A stretch of DNA of 64,000 bases from Rahnella sikkimica (lineage in GTDB: Bacteria > Pseudomonadota > Gammaproteobacteria > Enterobacterales > Enterobacteriaceae), in assembly GCF_002951615.1 (NCBI RefSeq), contig NZ_CP019062.1, positions 3,410,001 through 3,474,000 of the forward strand, in the 5' to 3' direction. This document shows, piece after piece, positions 43,334 to 52,812 of this stretch. Under the pieces are notes generated by a model. It did not search any database. It saw only the letters and a program-made list of their open reading frames with translations, and was not told where the DNA came from. Numbering within the stretch: the first letter of the stretch is position 1; every line of letters begins with the position of its first letter. A program made the translations under genes and the position numbers.

Positions 43334-43876
43334 TTACGGATTCAACGATTTCGTCCGCTGCGCAAAACCCTTACGCAGCTTTTGCAGTTTCGGCGGGATC
43401 ACGGCCATGCAATAGCGGTTCTGCTGCCCGGCACCTTCCCAGTAATTCTGGTGATAGCCTTCCGCCACAAACACTTCGCCCAACGGCTCAATGCTGGTGA
43501 CCACCGGATCGCTGTGATCCTGCTGCGCGCGCAAAATAGCGGCTTCCGCTTCGGCTTTTTGCTGCTCACCGGCGGGGAATATCACCGAACGGTATTGCGT
43601 GCCGACGTCATTTCCCTGCCGGTTCAGCTGGGTCGGATCATGCGTGACGAAGTGAATATCCAGCAAATCGCCGTAACTGAGTTTCGCCGGGTCAAAACCG
43701 ACGCGAATGGCTTCTGCGTGACCGGTTACGCCGGTGCAAACCTGCTCATACGTCGGGTTCGGACGCGCGCCGCCAGTGTAAACACTTTCCACCGACTCGA
43801 CGCCGATGACGTCTTTGAACACCGCTTCCGTACACCAGAAACAGCCGCCACCGAAGATAGCGTATTCGATTGTCAT
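43334..43876 (-). CDS. msrA: Peptide-methionine (S)-S-oxide reductase
   Basis: 180 residues from the ATG at 43876 (AAGGAG upstream); the open frame extends 26 codons further without such a site. The catalytic cysteine is C12 in FGGGCFWCTEAVF. TGHAEAIRVGFDP and the substrate-site EGYHQNYW are family blocks. It repairs oxidised methionine. It is shorter than E. coli MsrA (212), like the compact MsrA forms. Confidence 0.9.
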   Translation of the reverse strand: MTIEYAIFGGGCFWCTEAVFKDVIGVESVESVYTGGARPNPTYEQVCTGVTGHAEAIRVGFDPAKLSYGDLLDIHFVTHDPTQLNRQGNDVGTQYRSVIFPAGEQQKAEAEAAILRAQQDHSDPVVTSIEPLGEVFVAEGYHQNYWEGAGQQNRYCMAVIPPKLQKLRKGFAQRTKSLNP

Positions 43877-44096
43877 ACAGACTCCTTGATTTTGGGTACA
43901 GAGAAATAATGGGGGCGGAACGCGCAGAGATAAAGAGACGATAATAAAAAACACCGGATAAAATTCTTCCGCACTGAAATTTATAATATTTTAGGCAAAC
44001 TGATTTACCTTATAAAGAGTAGTGATTTTCCGTCTGATTGATCTGCCTTTTTTTTCATGGCAGTATCGTTGCGATTGAAATACAGGAAATTCCCCT

Positions 44097-44732
44097 ATGA
44101 AAGACGTAATTGAAGGCTTCCTCAGATTCCAGAAAGAGGCGTTTCCACAACGCTCTAAGTTATTCAAAGAACTCGCATTAAACCAAAATCCTAAGACCCT
44201 GTTTATATCCTGCTCTGACAGCCGGTTAGTGCCGGAATTAGTCACGCAGCGTGAACCGGGCGAACTGTTTGTTATCCGCAACGCCGGTAACATCGTGCCA
44301 CCTTTCGGGCCGGAACCGGGCGGCGTTTCTGCCACCGTTGAGTACGCCGTGAAGGCGCTGGGCGTGAAAGATATCGTGATCTGCGGGCATTCCAACTGTG
44401 GTGCGATGGGCGCAATCGCCAACTGTACCTGTCTGGATCACATGCCTGCCGTGGCTCACTGGCTGCGTTATTCCGATGCGGCGAAAGCCATCAACGAAGC
44501 CACTGAACACGAGACGCCGGAAGCGCGCGTCAACGGCATGGTGCATCAGAATGTGATTGCACAGCTGAGCAACCTGCGCACGCATCCCTGCGTGGCGGTG
44601 GCATTAGCGAAAGGCGAAGTGACCCTGCACGGCTGGGTTTATGATATTGAATCAGGCTGCATTGAAGCCTTTGATGCGAAGAGCGCCAGCTTTATTTCGC
44701 TGTCAGATAATCCGGAAGTCAGAGCCAGTTAA
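44097..44732 (+). CDS. cynT: Beta-class carbonic anhydrase (CynT-like)
   Basis: 211 residues, very close to E. coli CynT. The zinc ligands are C39 (in ISCSDSRL), H98 and C101 (in GHSNCGAMG), with D41 and R43 as the catalytic dyad. It interconverts CO2 and bicarbonate in the cytoplasm. No cyanase gene (cynS) or cynR lies nearby, so a general CO2/bicarbonate role is likelier than cyanate use. Confidence 0.9.
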   Translation: MKDVIEGFLRFQKEAFPQRSKLFKELALNQNPKTLFISCSDSRLVPELVTQREPGELFVIRNAGNIVPPFGPEPGGVSATVEYAVKALGVKDIVICGHSNCGAMGAIANCTCLDHMPAVAHWLRYSDAAKAINEATEHETPEARVNGMVHQNVIAQLSNLRTHPCVAVALAKGEVTLHGWVYDIESGCIEAFDAKSASFISLSDNPEVRAS

Positions 44733-45050
44733 TTAATCTTTCGCATACCGTAAAATTAATTATCATCCGGAATATTGTGGTTAATATTCCGGAAGGTAAA
44801 TCAGAGAATTACGCCATTCGTTATTTGAAATAATCCTTTCCAGAGCACTCTACCCAAAATAATTCGAGTTGCTTAAAGGCAGCAAAGCCGTGAATCACCG
44901 GGAGCTTACTCCGGTAAGTGACTGGGGTGAACGGGTGTAGCCAACGCATAAGCAGCTTGAAGTATGACGGGCATAAATCAGCGCCCGCTAAATCACTAAT
45001 CATTATAATCTGAACGCGCTACCGCCTTTTCCACCAGAGTGAGAAAACTG
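44733..45050. other. Intergenic region with dispersed repeat
   Basis: 318 bp. It holds an imperfect AT-rich hairpin near 44750-44800 (TATCATCCGGAATAT versus AATATTCCGGAAGG) and the repeat copy 2 (44855-44971). No gene was seen. Confidence 0.5.
44855..44971. repeat. Dispersed MITE-like repeat, copy 2
   Basis: About 117 bp, homologous to 1207-1320. The ends CCAAAATAATTCGAGTTGC and GCAGCTTGAAGTATGACGG form imperfect inverted repeats. The central hairpin CTTAC-TCCG-GTAAG differs from copy 1 at both arms in a compensating way. Confidence 0.75.
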
Positions 45051-46178
45051 ATGCCCGTTATGCCGTTAAACCGTCTGGCCGATTTGCCCGCCGCGCAGTG
45101 GGATGCGCTGGTGCCTGCCCAGCAACCGTTCCTCAGCCATGCGTTTTTATCCACGCTCGAAGACAGCGGCAGCCTGGGGCCGGACTCCGGCTGGCGTCCG
45201 GAACATCTTCTGTGGCGGGAAAACGGCAAAATTCTGGCGGCCATTCCCGGCTATCGAAAACGCCATTCTTACGGCGAATATGTATTTGATCAGGGCTGGG
45301 CGGATGCCTGCCAGCGTTCGGGCATTGCGTATTATCCGAAATGGTTGGGTGCCGTGCCGTTCAGCCCGGTGACCGGCGCACGGCTGCTGGGCGATGAAGC
45401 GGCGGCGGTAAACCTGATACAGGCATTGCCGGAATATCTCGTCGAAAACGGACTGACCAGCGCGCACATCAATTTCACCGATACCCGCGCCAACCGGCTA
45501 CTTGGCGATGAAGCCGTGTGGCAACACCGGCTGGGCTGCCAGTATCACTGGCAAAACCGCGACTACCGCGATTTTCAGGATTATCTCGACGCGCTCACTT
45601 CGCGCAAGCGCAAACAGTTCCGCAAGGAACGTGAACAGGTGGCGGCGCAGGGCATTGATTTTGTGTGGCGGGAAGGCGCAGAGCTGACCGAAACACAGTG
45701 GGATTTCGTCTACGCCTGCTACAGCAATACCTACCGGATACGCGGGCAGTCGCCCTACCTGACCCGCGACTTTTTCAGTCTGCTGGCAGAAAGAATGCCG
45801 GAGGCGATCCGCGTGGTAATGGCGCAGCAAAATGGCCGCGACGTGGCGATGGCGTTCAGCTTAATCAGCGGCGATACGTTTTATGGCCGCTACTGGGGAT
45901 GTCTGGCGGAATTCGACCGGCTGCACTTCGAAACCTGTTTCTATCAGGGGATGGAATACGCGATTGCGCACGGGCTGGCGCGGTTCGACGCGGGCGCGCA
46001 GGGCGAACATAAACTGCTGCGCGGCTTTGAGCCGGTGATCACTGACTCCTGGCACTATCTACGGCATCCGGGTCTGCGCGACGCCGTCGAAGATTTTCTG
46101 GTGGAAGAACGTGCCGGCGTGCAGCGCTGGGCCGATGAAGCCCGTGAAGTGCTGCCCTACCGGCACGATGCGTCTTAA
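45051..46178 (+). CDS. FemAB-like/GNAT-fold protein (PF04339, peptidogalycan biosynthesis family)
   Basis: About 375 residues. The family is recognised by DQGWADACQRSGIAYYPKW with FTPxTG-like AVPFSPVTGARLL, RKRKQFRKEREQV and GRYWGCLAEFDRLHFETCFY. The last part has FDAGAQGEHKLLRGFEPV. These are double-GNAT-fold proteins without an assigned reaction in enterobacteria. Starts at 45039 (GTG), 45051 and 45060 are possible. The gene converges on the ABC gene, 9 bp apart. Confidence 0.8.
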   Translation: MPVMPLNRLADLPAAQWDALVPAQQPFLSHAFLSTLEDSGSLGPDSGWRPEHLLWRENGKILAAIPGYRKRHSYGEYVFDQGWADACQRSGIAYYPKWLGAVPFSPVTGARLLGDEAAAVNLIQALPEYLVENGLTSAHINFTDTRANRLLGDEAVWQHRLGCQYHWQNRDYRDFQDYLDALTSRKRKQFRKEREQVAAQGIDFVWREGAELTETQWDFVYACYSNTYRIRGQSPYLTRDFFSLLAERMPEAIRVVMAQQNGRDVAMAFSLISGDTFYGRYWGCLAEFDRLHFETCFYQGMEYAIAHGLARFDAGAQGEHKLLRGFEPVITDSWHYLRHPGLRDAVEDFLVEERAGVQRWADEAREVLPYRHDAS

Positions 46179-46187
46179 CGTGCGGGC

Positions 46188-48035
46188 TTAATCCATCCCG
46201 ACAAATCCGCCGGTCTGATGCTGCCATAAACGGGCATACAGACCGCCGTGCGCCAGCAGTTCGGCGTGACTTCCCGTCTCGACAATCTGCCCTTTTTCCA
46301 GCACCACCAGACGGTCCATTTTGGCAATGGTCGATAACCGGTGCGCAATCGCAATCACCGTTTTCCCGCCCATCAGCGTTTCCAGGCTTTCCTGAATCGC
46401 CGCTTCCACTTCCGAATCAAGCGCCGAGGTGGCTTCGTCCATAATCAGAATTGGCGCGTTTTTCAGTAACACGCGCGCAATCGCAATACGCTGACGTTGC
46501 CCGCCGGAGAGTTTCACACCGCGCTCGCCGACGTGCGCATCCAGCCCGGTTCGCCCCAGTGAATCATAAAGCTGCGGAATGAATTCGTCGGCACGCGCCT
46601 GACGTATCGCCAGCTGCAATTCTTCATCCGTCGCGGCCGGTCTGCCGTACAGCAGATTGTCGCGAATCGAACGGTGCAGCAGCGACGTGTCCTGCGTGAT
46701 CATACCGATTTGTGCGCGCAGGCTGCCCTGCGTGACGTCGGCAATATTCTGCTCATCAATTAAAATCCGCCCGCCGTCGATGTCGTATAACCGCAACAAC
46801 AGATTGACCAGCGTGGATTTTCCCGCGCCGGAAGGCCCGATCAGGCCGATCTTCTCACCGGGGCGGATCGCCAGATCAAGATTCCGGATCACCGGGCTGC
46901 CTTTTCCGTAGTTCTCTTTACCATAATTAAATTCCACGTGATCAAAACGGATCGCACCCCGATCGACTTTCAGCGCCGGTGCCTGCGGTTTATCCGTGAC
47001 GGTCAGCGGCTGCGCGATGGTATGCAGGCCGTCCTGCACCGTACCGATGTTCTCGAAAATACCGTTCACCACCCACATAATCCAGCCGGACATATTCACG
47101 ATACGAATCACCAGCCCCGTCGCCAGCGCGATAGCCCCGACGGTGATCAGCGATTGTGTCCACAGCCACAGCGCCAGCCCGGTGCTGGCAACAATCAGCA
47201 GGCCGTTGAGCGTGGTGATCGCAAACGCCATGCCGGTTAACAGGCGGCCAGCGAGCTGGGTTTTAACGGTCTGCTCGGTGATGGCTTCGCGCGCGTACTG
47301 CTGTTCCATATCCGTATGCGCGAAAAGTTTCAGCGTGGAAATATTGGTATAGCCATCCACAATGCAGCCCATCAGTTTCGAACGGGCTTCGGACGATTCA
47401 ACCGAACGCTGCTTCACGCGCGGAACGAAATACCACAGGCAAATGGCGTAACAGAAAATCCAGACAATCAGCGGGATCATCAGACGCCAGTCGGCTTGGG
47501 CAAACAGGAACAATGCGCTGGCGGCGTAAATCACCACGTGCCAGATGGCATCGACCATTTGTACCGCGGAATCGCGCAGTGAACTGCCGGTCTGCATGAT
47601 GCGCTGGGCAATACGCCCGGCAAAATCACTCTGGAAAAAGTTGAGGCTCTGCCTGAGGACGTATTTATGATTCTGCCAGCGGATCATGCTGGTCATGCCG
47701 GGCGTCAGCGTCTGGTGAACCAGCAAATCATTCAGCCCGAAAAATACCGGCCGCATGATCATCGCCACCGCCGCCATCCACAGCAGTTCGCCCATGTGGT
47801 CGGAGAAAAAGCTGCCCGGCGGTGTGTCTTTGGTGAGATCGATAATCTGACTGAGATAGCTAAACAGCGACACTTCAATCAGTGACGCCACCAGCCCGAC
47901 CACCAGCAATACTGCAAAACTCGGCCAGACCTGACGCAGATAATAAAGATAAAAAGGCCAGACTTTGCCCGGCGGCTCAGCCCCCGGAGCCTCCCGAAAA
48001 ATGTCGATCATTCGCTCGAACCGGCGAAAAAGCAT
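46188..48035 (-). CDS. ABC-type exporter, fused permease and ATPase
   Basis: About 615 residues from the ATG at 48035 (AAGAGGTG upstream); the frame runs 24 codons further. A six-segment membrane domain (about 30-320) is followed by an ATPase domain with Walker A GPSGAGKST, signature LSGGQRQR, Walker B ILIMDEATSALDSE and an H-loop in IAIAHRLST. This is a half-transporter that works as a homodimer (MsbA/MDR type). Substrate unknown. Confidence 0.9.
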   Translation of the reverse strand: MLFRRFERMIDIFREAPGAEPPGKVWPFYLYYLRQVWPSFAVLLVVGLVASLIEVSLFSYLSQIIDLTKDTPPGSFFSDHMGELLWMAAVAMIMRPVFFGLNDLLVHQTLTPGMTSMIRWQNHKYVLRQSLNFFQSDFAGRIAQRIMQTGSSLRDSAVQMVDAIWHVVIYAASALFLFAQADWRLMIPLIVWIFCYAICLWYFVPRVKQRSVESSEARSKLMGCIVDGYTNISTLKLFAHTDMEQQYAREAITEQTVKTQLAGRLLTGMAFAITTLNGLLIVASTGLALWLWTQSLITVGAIALATGLVIRIVNMSGWIMWVVNGIFENIGTVQDGLHTIAQPLTVTDKPQAPALKVDRGAIRFDHVEFNYGKENYGKGSPVIRNLDLAIRPGEKIGLIGPSGAGKSTLVNLLLRLYDIDGGRILIDEQNIADVTQGSLRAQIGMITQDTSLLHRSIRDNLLYGRPAATDEELQLAIRQARADEFIPQLYDSLGRTGLDAHVGERGVKLSGGQRQRIAIARVLLKNAPILIMDEATSALDSEVEAAIQESLETLMGGKTVIAIAHRLSTIAKMDRLVVLEKGQIVETGSHAELLAHGGLYARLWQHQTGGFVGMD

Positions 48036-48258
48036 GGTACACCTCTTAATGGATTTATCGTCAGGGCTGTCCTGCCCTGATGTTCTGGTTTGCATGACGT
48101 TACGCAACCTTTAAGCGTAGAAGGTTTTTAGCGCTTTACCCAGAAATAATATTCATTTGGCTTATTGATTGGCATTAAATAAACAATTTAATCAATGCGG
48201 GGGGGGTAAATAATTATCAGAACATGGCTTCATGATTAAAATACAATAGTGTTAAACG

Positions 48259-48648
48259 CTAATGCATAATGCCCTGGTCGGTTGCTATGACCTCTTCTTT
48301 GTAAAATACGTTTAAATTCCAAACTTGCCCTGAATCTGTCTCTTTAGAGTTATCAGGATTCAGAACATAACTATAATCCCCGTTGTCAAATATATACCCC
48401 TGAAAATCATAGCTATGAGAATTGAACATTACGCGGCCTTTGAGATGCAATCTCGCTCCTGTTTTCTTGTTAATCCCGTCGTAATCAACATCCTTACAAG
48501 TCATCTCGCCTTCAGGACAATTGTATTTTAAATCAATATCAAAATGTTGCCCTTCAAAGTCTGGATGTCCGGCGTGCAGCGTATAGCCTTCAGCATGGCA
48601 ACTCACAGAGGCAAAGGTAATAAAAAAATAAACCATTAATAATCTCAT
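48259..48648 (-). CDS. Small secreted protein of unknown function (possible immunity-type partner)
   Basis: 129 residues with a signal peptide (MRLLMVYFFITFASVSCHA, then EGYTL). The mature part has two cysteines (YNCPEGEMTC) and DVDYDGINKKTGARLHLKGR. I do not recognise a named family. Its ATG overlaps the stop of the upstream peptidoglycan-binding gene (ATGA), so the two are translated together. A periplasmic protein coupled to a leaderless wall-binding one resembles effector-immunity pairs, but this is inference. Confidence 0.65.
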   Translation of the reverse strand: MRLLMVYFFITFASVSCHAEGYTLHAGHPDFEGQHFDIDLKYNCPEGEMTCKDVDYDGINKKTGARLHLKGRVMFNSHSYDFQGYIFDNGDYSYVLNPDNSKETDSGQVWNLNVFYKEEVIATDQGIMH

Positions 48649-48920
48649 CGTACATAAACTCCATTGTAGAAAACATTCAACTCTGATTTCCTAACATTAC
48701 GTCTTACGCCACCCGACACCGGCATGTCACTCGCTGGCGGCACAGTGGCATCCAGACGAGCATTTCCCTGTGAAATCGCCGCGACAGTTTTCTGACCACA
48801 GTTGCCATCAACCACCAGATCAGGAAAACCGGAATTCTTCAACCTATACTGCACCTCGATAACGTCATGGAATAAGTTGTCGCCAAAATACCCGACACTT
48901 CGACTCAATGATGAGAACAT
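48645..48920 (-). CDS. Peptidoglycan-binding-domain protein, no signal peptide
   Basis: 91 residues. VIEVQYRLKNSGFPDLVVDG and CGQKTVAAISQ fit the PG_binding_1 fold, residues about 18-52. The tail (about 55-91) is short and has no visible catalytic domain. There is no signal peptide, as in type VI secretion cargo. It could be a truncated effector. It is the first gene of a two-gene unit with 48259-48648. Confidence 0.65.
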   Translation of the reverse strand: MFSSLSRSVGYFGDNLFHDVIEVQYRLKNSGFPDLVVDGNCGQKTVAAISQGNARLDATVPPASDMPVSGGVRRNVRKSELNVFYNGVYVR

Positions 48921-49141
48921 GCCAATATCCTTATTGTTATGAAATAACGCGCAGTGATTTATATATTATTAGGAGGACGCCTCAGATAAACATTCAGCAA
49001 AATAATATATTTACTCTGTTAAAATAATAACAGATCAGGAAGTCATCAAAAGGCATTAATAACAGAAAGGAGATCGAACGGGGATTTTTAATTGCAACTC
49101 TGGCGGAGTGAAAGAAATTCACCACCGCCAGTGAAAACAAC

Positions 49142-50656
49142 TTAAAGGCGGGTTTGCTCTTTCTTCAGCACGCCCTCTTTTTGCAGCAGAGAAAGAATAA
49201 ACGCCAGCACCATCACGCCTGCGGCGATCTGGTACACCGAGTGCAGCGCCGTGCCGAATGCCTGCAAATAATCGTCGCGGATTGCAGCAGGCAATTGCTG
49301 AACGGCCTGCGCACCCATTGAGCGCGGGAGCTGCGTTCCTTCGGGGATCAGCGCTTCGAGCTGATTACGCAAAACATGCGTGAAAATCGCGCCGAACATC
49401 GCCACGCCAATCGAACCGCCGATTGAACGAAACAGCGTAACGCCGGACGTCGCAACGCCCATTTGCTTCATCGACACCGAGTTTTGCACCGCCAGCACCA
49501 GCACCTGCATCACCATGCCCAACCCGAAACCGAGCACGCCGATGTAGAGATACAACATATGAAGCGGCGTGCCGACTTTCAGAAAGCCCAGTAAAACCAT
49601 GCCGGCGAAACTCAGTAATGTCCCGAGGATCGGGAAAATACGGTAACGCCCGATGCGGCTTATAATCCGTCCACTGATAATCGAACTGACCAGCAGCGCG
49701 CCCATCAGCGGCAGTAACTGCATCCCGGCTTGTGACGGCGTCGAGCCTTTTACCACCTGCAAATACAGTGGCAGGAATGTCATCGACCCCATCAGCGACA
49801 TCCCGATAATAAAGCTGATGGCGCAGCTCAGCAGGAACGTGCGGTCGCGGAATAACCCAAGCGGAATAATCGGTTCTGCGGCCAGCGTTTCTTCATAAAT
49901 GAAGCCGCCGAGCGTGACAAGTCCGAACGCCAGAATGCACCACAGCTGCGGATCCGACCACTGATAGACCGTGCCGCCTTCGCTGGTGAATAAAATGATG
50001 CAGGTCAGCGCCGCCGCCAGATAGCCCGCGCCGAGGAAGTCGATTTCATGGCGGATGCGCGCGGTCTGCGATTTCAGCGCCACGCCGATGACCAGCAGCG
50101 CGAAAATACCCAGTGGCAGGTTGATGTAGAAAATCCAGCGCCACGAAATATGTTCGACCAGGAAACCGCCGATCAGCGGCCCGATAACCGTCGCGAGGCC
50201 AAATACGCCGCCGAATAATCCCTGATATTTCCCGCGCTCAGACGGCGGTATCACATCGCCCACGGCGGCCATACTGACCACCATCAGCCCGCCGCCGCCC
50301 AGCCCCTGCAAGGCACGCATCAGGATCAGCTGCGTCATGTTCTGCGCCAGCCCGCACAATACCGACCCGAGCAGGAATACCACGATGGCGGTTTGCAGGA
50401 CGATTTTGCGGCCAAGCAAATCGCCGAATTTACCGTACAGCGGTACGACAATGGTGGACGCCAGCAGGTAAGACGTCACCACCCACGAAAGCTGATCCAG
50501 CCCGCCCAGCTCACTGACAATCGTCGGCAGCGCGGTGGAAACAATCGTCTGGTCGAGCGCGGCCAGCAGCATGACCAGCATCAGTGCGGAGAACAGCAGC
50601 TTTATCGACGGCTTCTGTTCTGCGACATCACTCTGCGCTGAATGTATAGTTGTCAT
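49142..50656 (-). CDS. MFS drug efflux transporter, DHA2 (14-segment) family
   Basis: 504 residues, about 14 membrane segments. DHA2 marks are the N-terminal [32 protein letters not shown] and [14 protein letters not shown], then [15 protein letters not shown]. It is a proton-driven exporter of lipophilic drugs. It is divergent from a TetR gene, with a palindromic operator between them, so it is probably repressed by it. Confidence 0.92.
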   Translation of the reverse strand: MTTIHSAQSDVAEQKPSIKLLFSALMLVMLLAALDQTIVSTALPTIVSELGGLDQLSWVVTSYLLASTIVVPLYGKFGDLLGRKIVLQTAIVVFLLGSVLCGLAQNMTQLILMRALQGLGGGGLMVVSMAAVGDVIPPSERGKYQGLFGGVFGLATVIGPLIGGFLVEHISWRWIFYINLPLGIFALLVIGVALKSQTARIRHEIDFLGAGYLAAALTCIILFTSEGGTVYQWSDPQLWCILAFGLVTLGGFIYEETLAAEPIIPLGLFRDRTFLLSCAISFIIGMSLMGSMTFLPLYLQVVKGSTPSQAGMQLLPLMGALLVSSIISGRIISRIGRYRIFPILGTLLSFAGMVLLGFLKVGTPLHMLYLYIGVLGFGLGMVMQVLVLAVQNSVSMKQMGVATSGVTLFRSIGGSIGVAMFGAIFTHVLRNQLEALIPEGTQLPRSMGAQAVQQLPAAIRDDYLQAFGTALHSVYQIAAGVMVLAFILSLLQKEGVLKKEQTRL

Positions 50657-50666
50657 GAATAGTTTC

Positions 50667-50698
50667 CTGACTTTTAATTAATTAACTGTATAATTAAT
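50667..50698. promoter_or_regulatory. TetR operator and tetR promoter
   Basis: ATTAATTA-N6-TAATTAAT (50677-50698) is a perfect 8-bp dyad in the divergent gap. It overlaps a rightward promoter, CTGACT (50667-50672), 16 bp, TATAAT (50689-50694). Binding would control both genes. Confidence 0.65.
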
Positions 50699-50740
50699 AT
50701 TGAAGCATCCACCTCATCCGGTCAATGGATCAAACCGCTT

Positions 50741-51430
50741 ATGACAGACAGAAAAATCTCAGAAACGACAGGATCCGCACAAAAGGATCAAACGCCCGCA
50801 CGCCGTCCGGGACGCCCGCGCAGCGTCAAAAAAGGCACGGACAAGCGGGAATTGCTGCTCGATGCCGCTCTGAAACTGTTTGCCCAATACGGTATCGCCG
50901 AAACGCCGCTGAGCCAGATTGCCAAAGAAGCGGGCGTGACCACCGCCATGCTGCATTACTATTTTAATACCCGCGAGCAGTTGCTGGACGTCATGATCGA
51001 CGAACGTTTTCAGCCGGTACGCGCCGGATTTACCGATATTTTTGAAACCCACGCCTACGACCCGCTGATGGCGATTACGCACATGGCGCAATGCATGATT
51101 GATGCCGCGGAAAAATACCCGTGGGTCGCGCCGCTGTGGGTGCGGGAAGTAATCAGTGAAAGCGGTATGCTAAAAAAACGCATGGAAGAACGTAATGGCG
51201 ACAAAAACCGCAAAATCGTTCATGAATCGATTGCCCGCTGGCAGGCCGAAGGACGTCTGAACCCGGATCTGAATCCGGCACTGCTGTTTATTTCATTGTT
51301 CGGCCTGACGCTGTTCCCGATGGCCTCCATGAAAATGAGAAAAGAAGGTGGCTCGCTGATTTCCCCCGACATGCTGCGTAAACACGTCGCCCTGCTGCTC
51401 TTCAACGGGCTGGGGCCGCAGAAGCGCTGA
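50741..51430 (+). CDS. TetR/AcrR-family transcriptional regulator
   Basis: 229 residues. After a basic, disordered N-terminus (ARRPGRPRSVKKG), the TetR helix-turn-helix is LFAQYGIAETPLSQIAKEAG and VTTAMLHYYFNTREQLLDVM (about 47-86). The C-terminal ligand domain is variable. It is divergent from the DHA2 pump and is its likely repressor. Confidence 0.9.
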   Translation: MTDRKISETTGSAQKDQTPARRPGRPRSVKKGTDKRELLLDAALKLFAQYGIAETPLSQIAKEAGVTTAMLHYYFNTREQLLDVMIDERFQPVRAGFTDIFETHAYDPLMAITHMAQCMIDAAEKYPWVAPLWVREVISESGMLKKRMEERNGDKNRKIVHESIARWQAEGRLNPDLNPALLFISLFGLTLFPMASMKMRKEGGSLISPDMLRKHVALLLFNGLGPQKR

Positions 51431-51444
51431 GCGAAATCCTGACC

Positions 51445-51470
51445 GCGCGGGTGACTCCCGCGCAACTCTC
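51445..51470 (+). terminator. Possible terminator after tetR
   Basis: GCGCGGG-TGACT-CCCGCGC, a 7-bp GC stem, followed by only a loose T stretch. Confidence 0.4.
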
Positions 51471-51561
51471 TTTAATCCCTTCTTTTTGTACCGAAAAATA
51501 CTGCGCAGACTCGACTATCATGTAGCGGAAATGTTGCTCTGAATTAGGGAATGCCTCGAGA

Positions 51562-52761
51562 ATGAAGGGAATGCCGCCGCTGATCCTTGCGCTGCTCGCC
51601 AGTTCGTTAGTGCTTACTATCGGACGTGGTGTCACTCTGCCGTTTATCACGATTTATCTGACTGAGCACTATCATCTGCTGCCCAAAAGCGTCGGGATTA
51701 TTCTGGGGGCCAGCCTGGCGATCGGTATTCTCAGCAGCCTGTACGGCGGTTATCTGGTGGACAAATTTAATCACCGGACGCTGATTACAGTGTCGATCAG
51801 TTCGTTCGGCCTGAGTTTTTTGCTGTTGCCGATGCTGCCGAATGTCACCGGCGTTTTGCTGGTGCTGGCGCTGCTCAATGCGTCTTACGCCCTGCTGAGT
51901 ATTACGCTTAAAGCCTGTATCGCCAGCTGGTTACCGGTTGAAAAGCGAGTCAAAGCCTTCTCGATGAACTACACGCTGGTGAACGTCGGCTGGGCCGTCG
52001 GGTCGTCTCTGGGCGTCTGGCTGGCCGGTTTCAGCCCGATGCTGCCGTTTATTATTTCCGGCGTGCTGGCGCTGGGCACCGTGATTTCACTCGGCTGGGG
52101 ATTGCGTAATATCCCGCAAAAACCACCGCAAACTGAGCTGGAACAAAAACCGCTGCCCAAACCTAACCTGCGCCAGACGCTCAGCATTCTGGCTCATGAT
52201 CGCCGCCTGATTTACTTCACGCTCGGCAGCACGCTGGGTTCGGTCGTCTTCGGGCAGTTCGCCGGTTATCTGTCGCAATATCTGATTCTGGTTTCCAACG
52301 CGGCGTTTGCGTACAAAATTATCGGCGCTGTAATGATCACCAACGCCGTCATCGTGATCGTCTTCCAGTACGCGCTAAGCAGCCGGATGAAACAAAAAAG
52401 CCTGCTGAAATGGCTGCTGCTTGGTACGATTTTCTTCATCATCGGCCTGATTGGGTTCATGACCGCCGGGCAATCGGTGCTGTTCTGGATCATCGCGATG
52501 GCGATTTTCAGCTTCGGCGAGCTGATCGTCATTCCGGTCGAATACATGTTTATCGACTATATCGCGCCGGAAAACATGAAAGGCAGCTACTACGGGATGC
52601 AAAACCTGAGCAATCTCGGCGGCGCGATAAACCCGGTGATGTGCGGATTTCTGCTTAGTTACGCCGCGCCGCCGGTGATGTTTATCGCGCTGATTGCCGC
52701 GTCGGCGGGCGGGCTGGTGTTCTTCTGGATGGGGCACCGGCTGGCGGCGCGGACAGCGTAA
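51562..52761 (+). CDS. MFS transporter, YdeE-like
   Basis: 399 residues with 12 membrane segments. It resembles E. coli YdeE along its length: LLASSLVLTIGRGVTLPF, FSMNYTLVNVGWAVGSSLG and GELIVIPVEYMFIDYIAPENMKG. YdeE is linked to dipeptide and drug export. The substrate here is unknown. Confidence 0.87.
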   Translation: MKGMPPLILALLASSLVLTIGRGVTLPFITIYLTEHYHLLPKSVGIILGASLAIGILSSLYGGYLVDKFNHRTLITVSISSFGLSFLLLPMLPNVTGVLLVLALLNASYALLSITLKACIASWLPVEKRVKAFSMNYTLVNVGWAVGSSLGVWLAGFSPMLPFIISGVLALGTVISLGWGLRNIPQKPPQTELEQKPLPKPNLRQTLSILAHDRRLIYFTLGSTLGSVVFGQFAGYLSQYLILVSNAAFAYKIIGAVMITNAVIVIVFQYALSSRMKQKSLLKWLLLGTIFFIIGLIGFMTAGQSVLFWIIAMAIFSFGELIVIPVEYMFIDYIAPENMKGSYYGMQNLSNLGGAINPVMCGFLLSYAAPPVMFIALIAASAGGLVFFWMGHRLAARTA

Positions 52762-52791
52762 AAAAAGCCCTGAACGCACGGCGGTCAGGGC
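52760..52791 (-). terminator. dcp terminator
   Basis: GCCCTGA and TCAGGGC stem. On the minus strand it is followed by seven T residues. It overlaps the stop of the convergent MFS gene. Confidence 0.8.
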
Positions 52792-52812
52792 CTGATTTCA
52801 TAGCGGAGTGAA

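Noticed and set aside
48199..48206. Run of eight G residues as a phase-variation tract
   Set aside because: It lies in a gap more than 160 bp after the ABC gene's start and outside any coding or clear promoter element.
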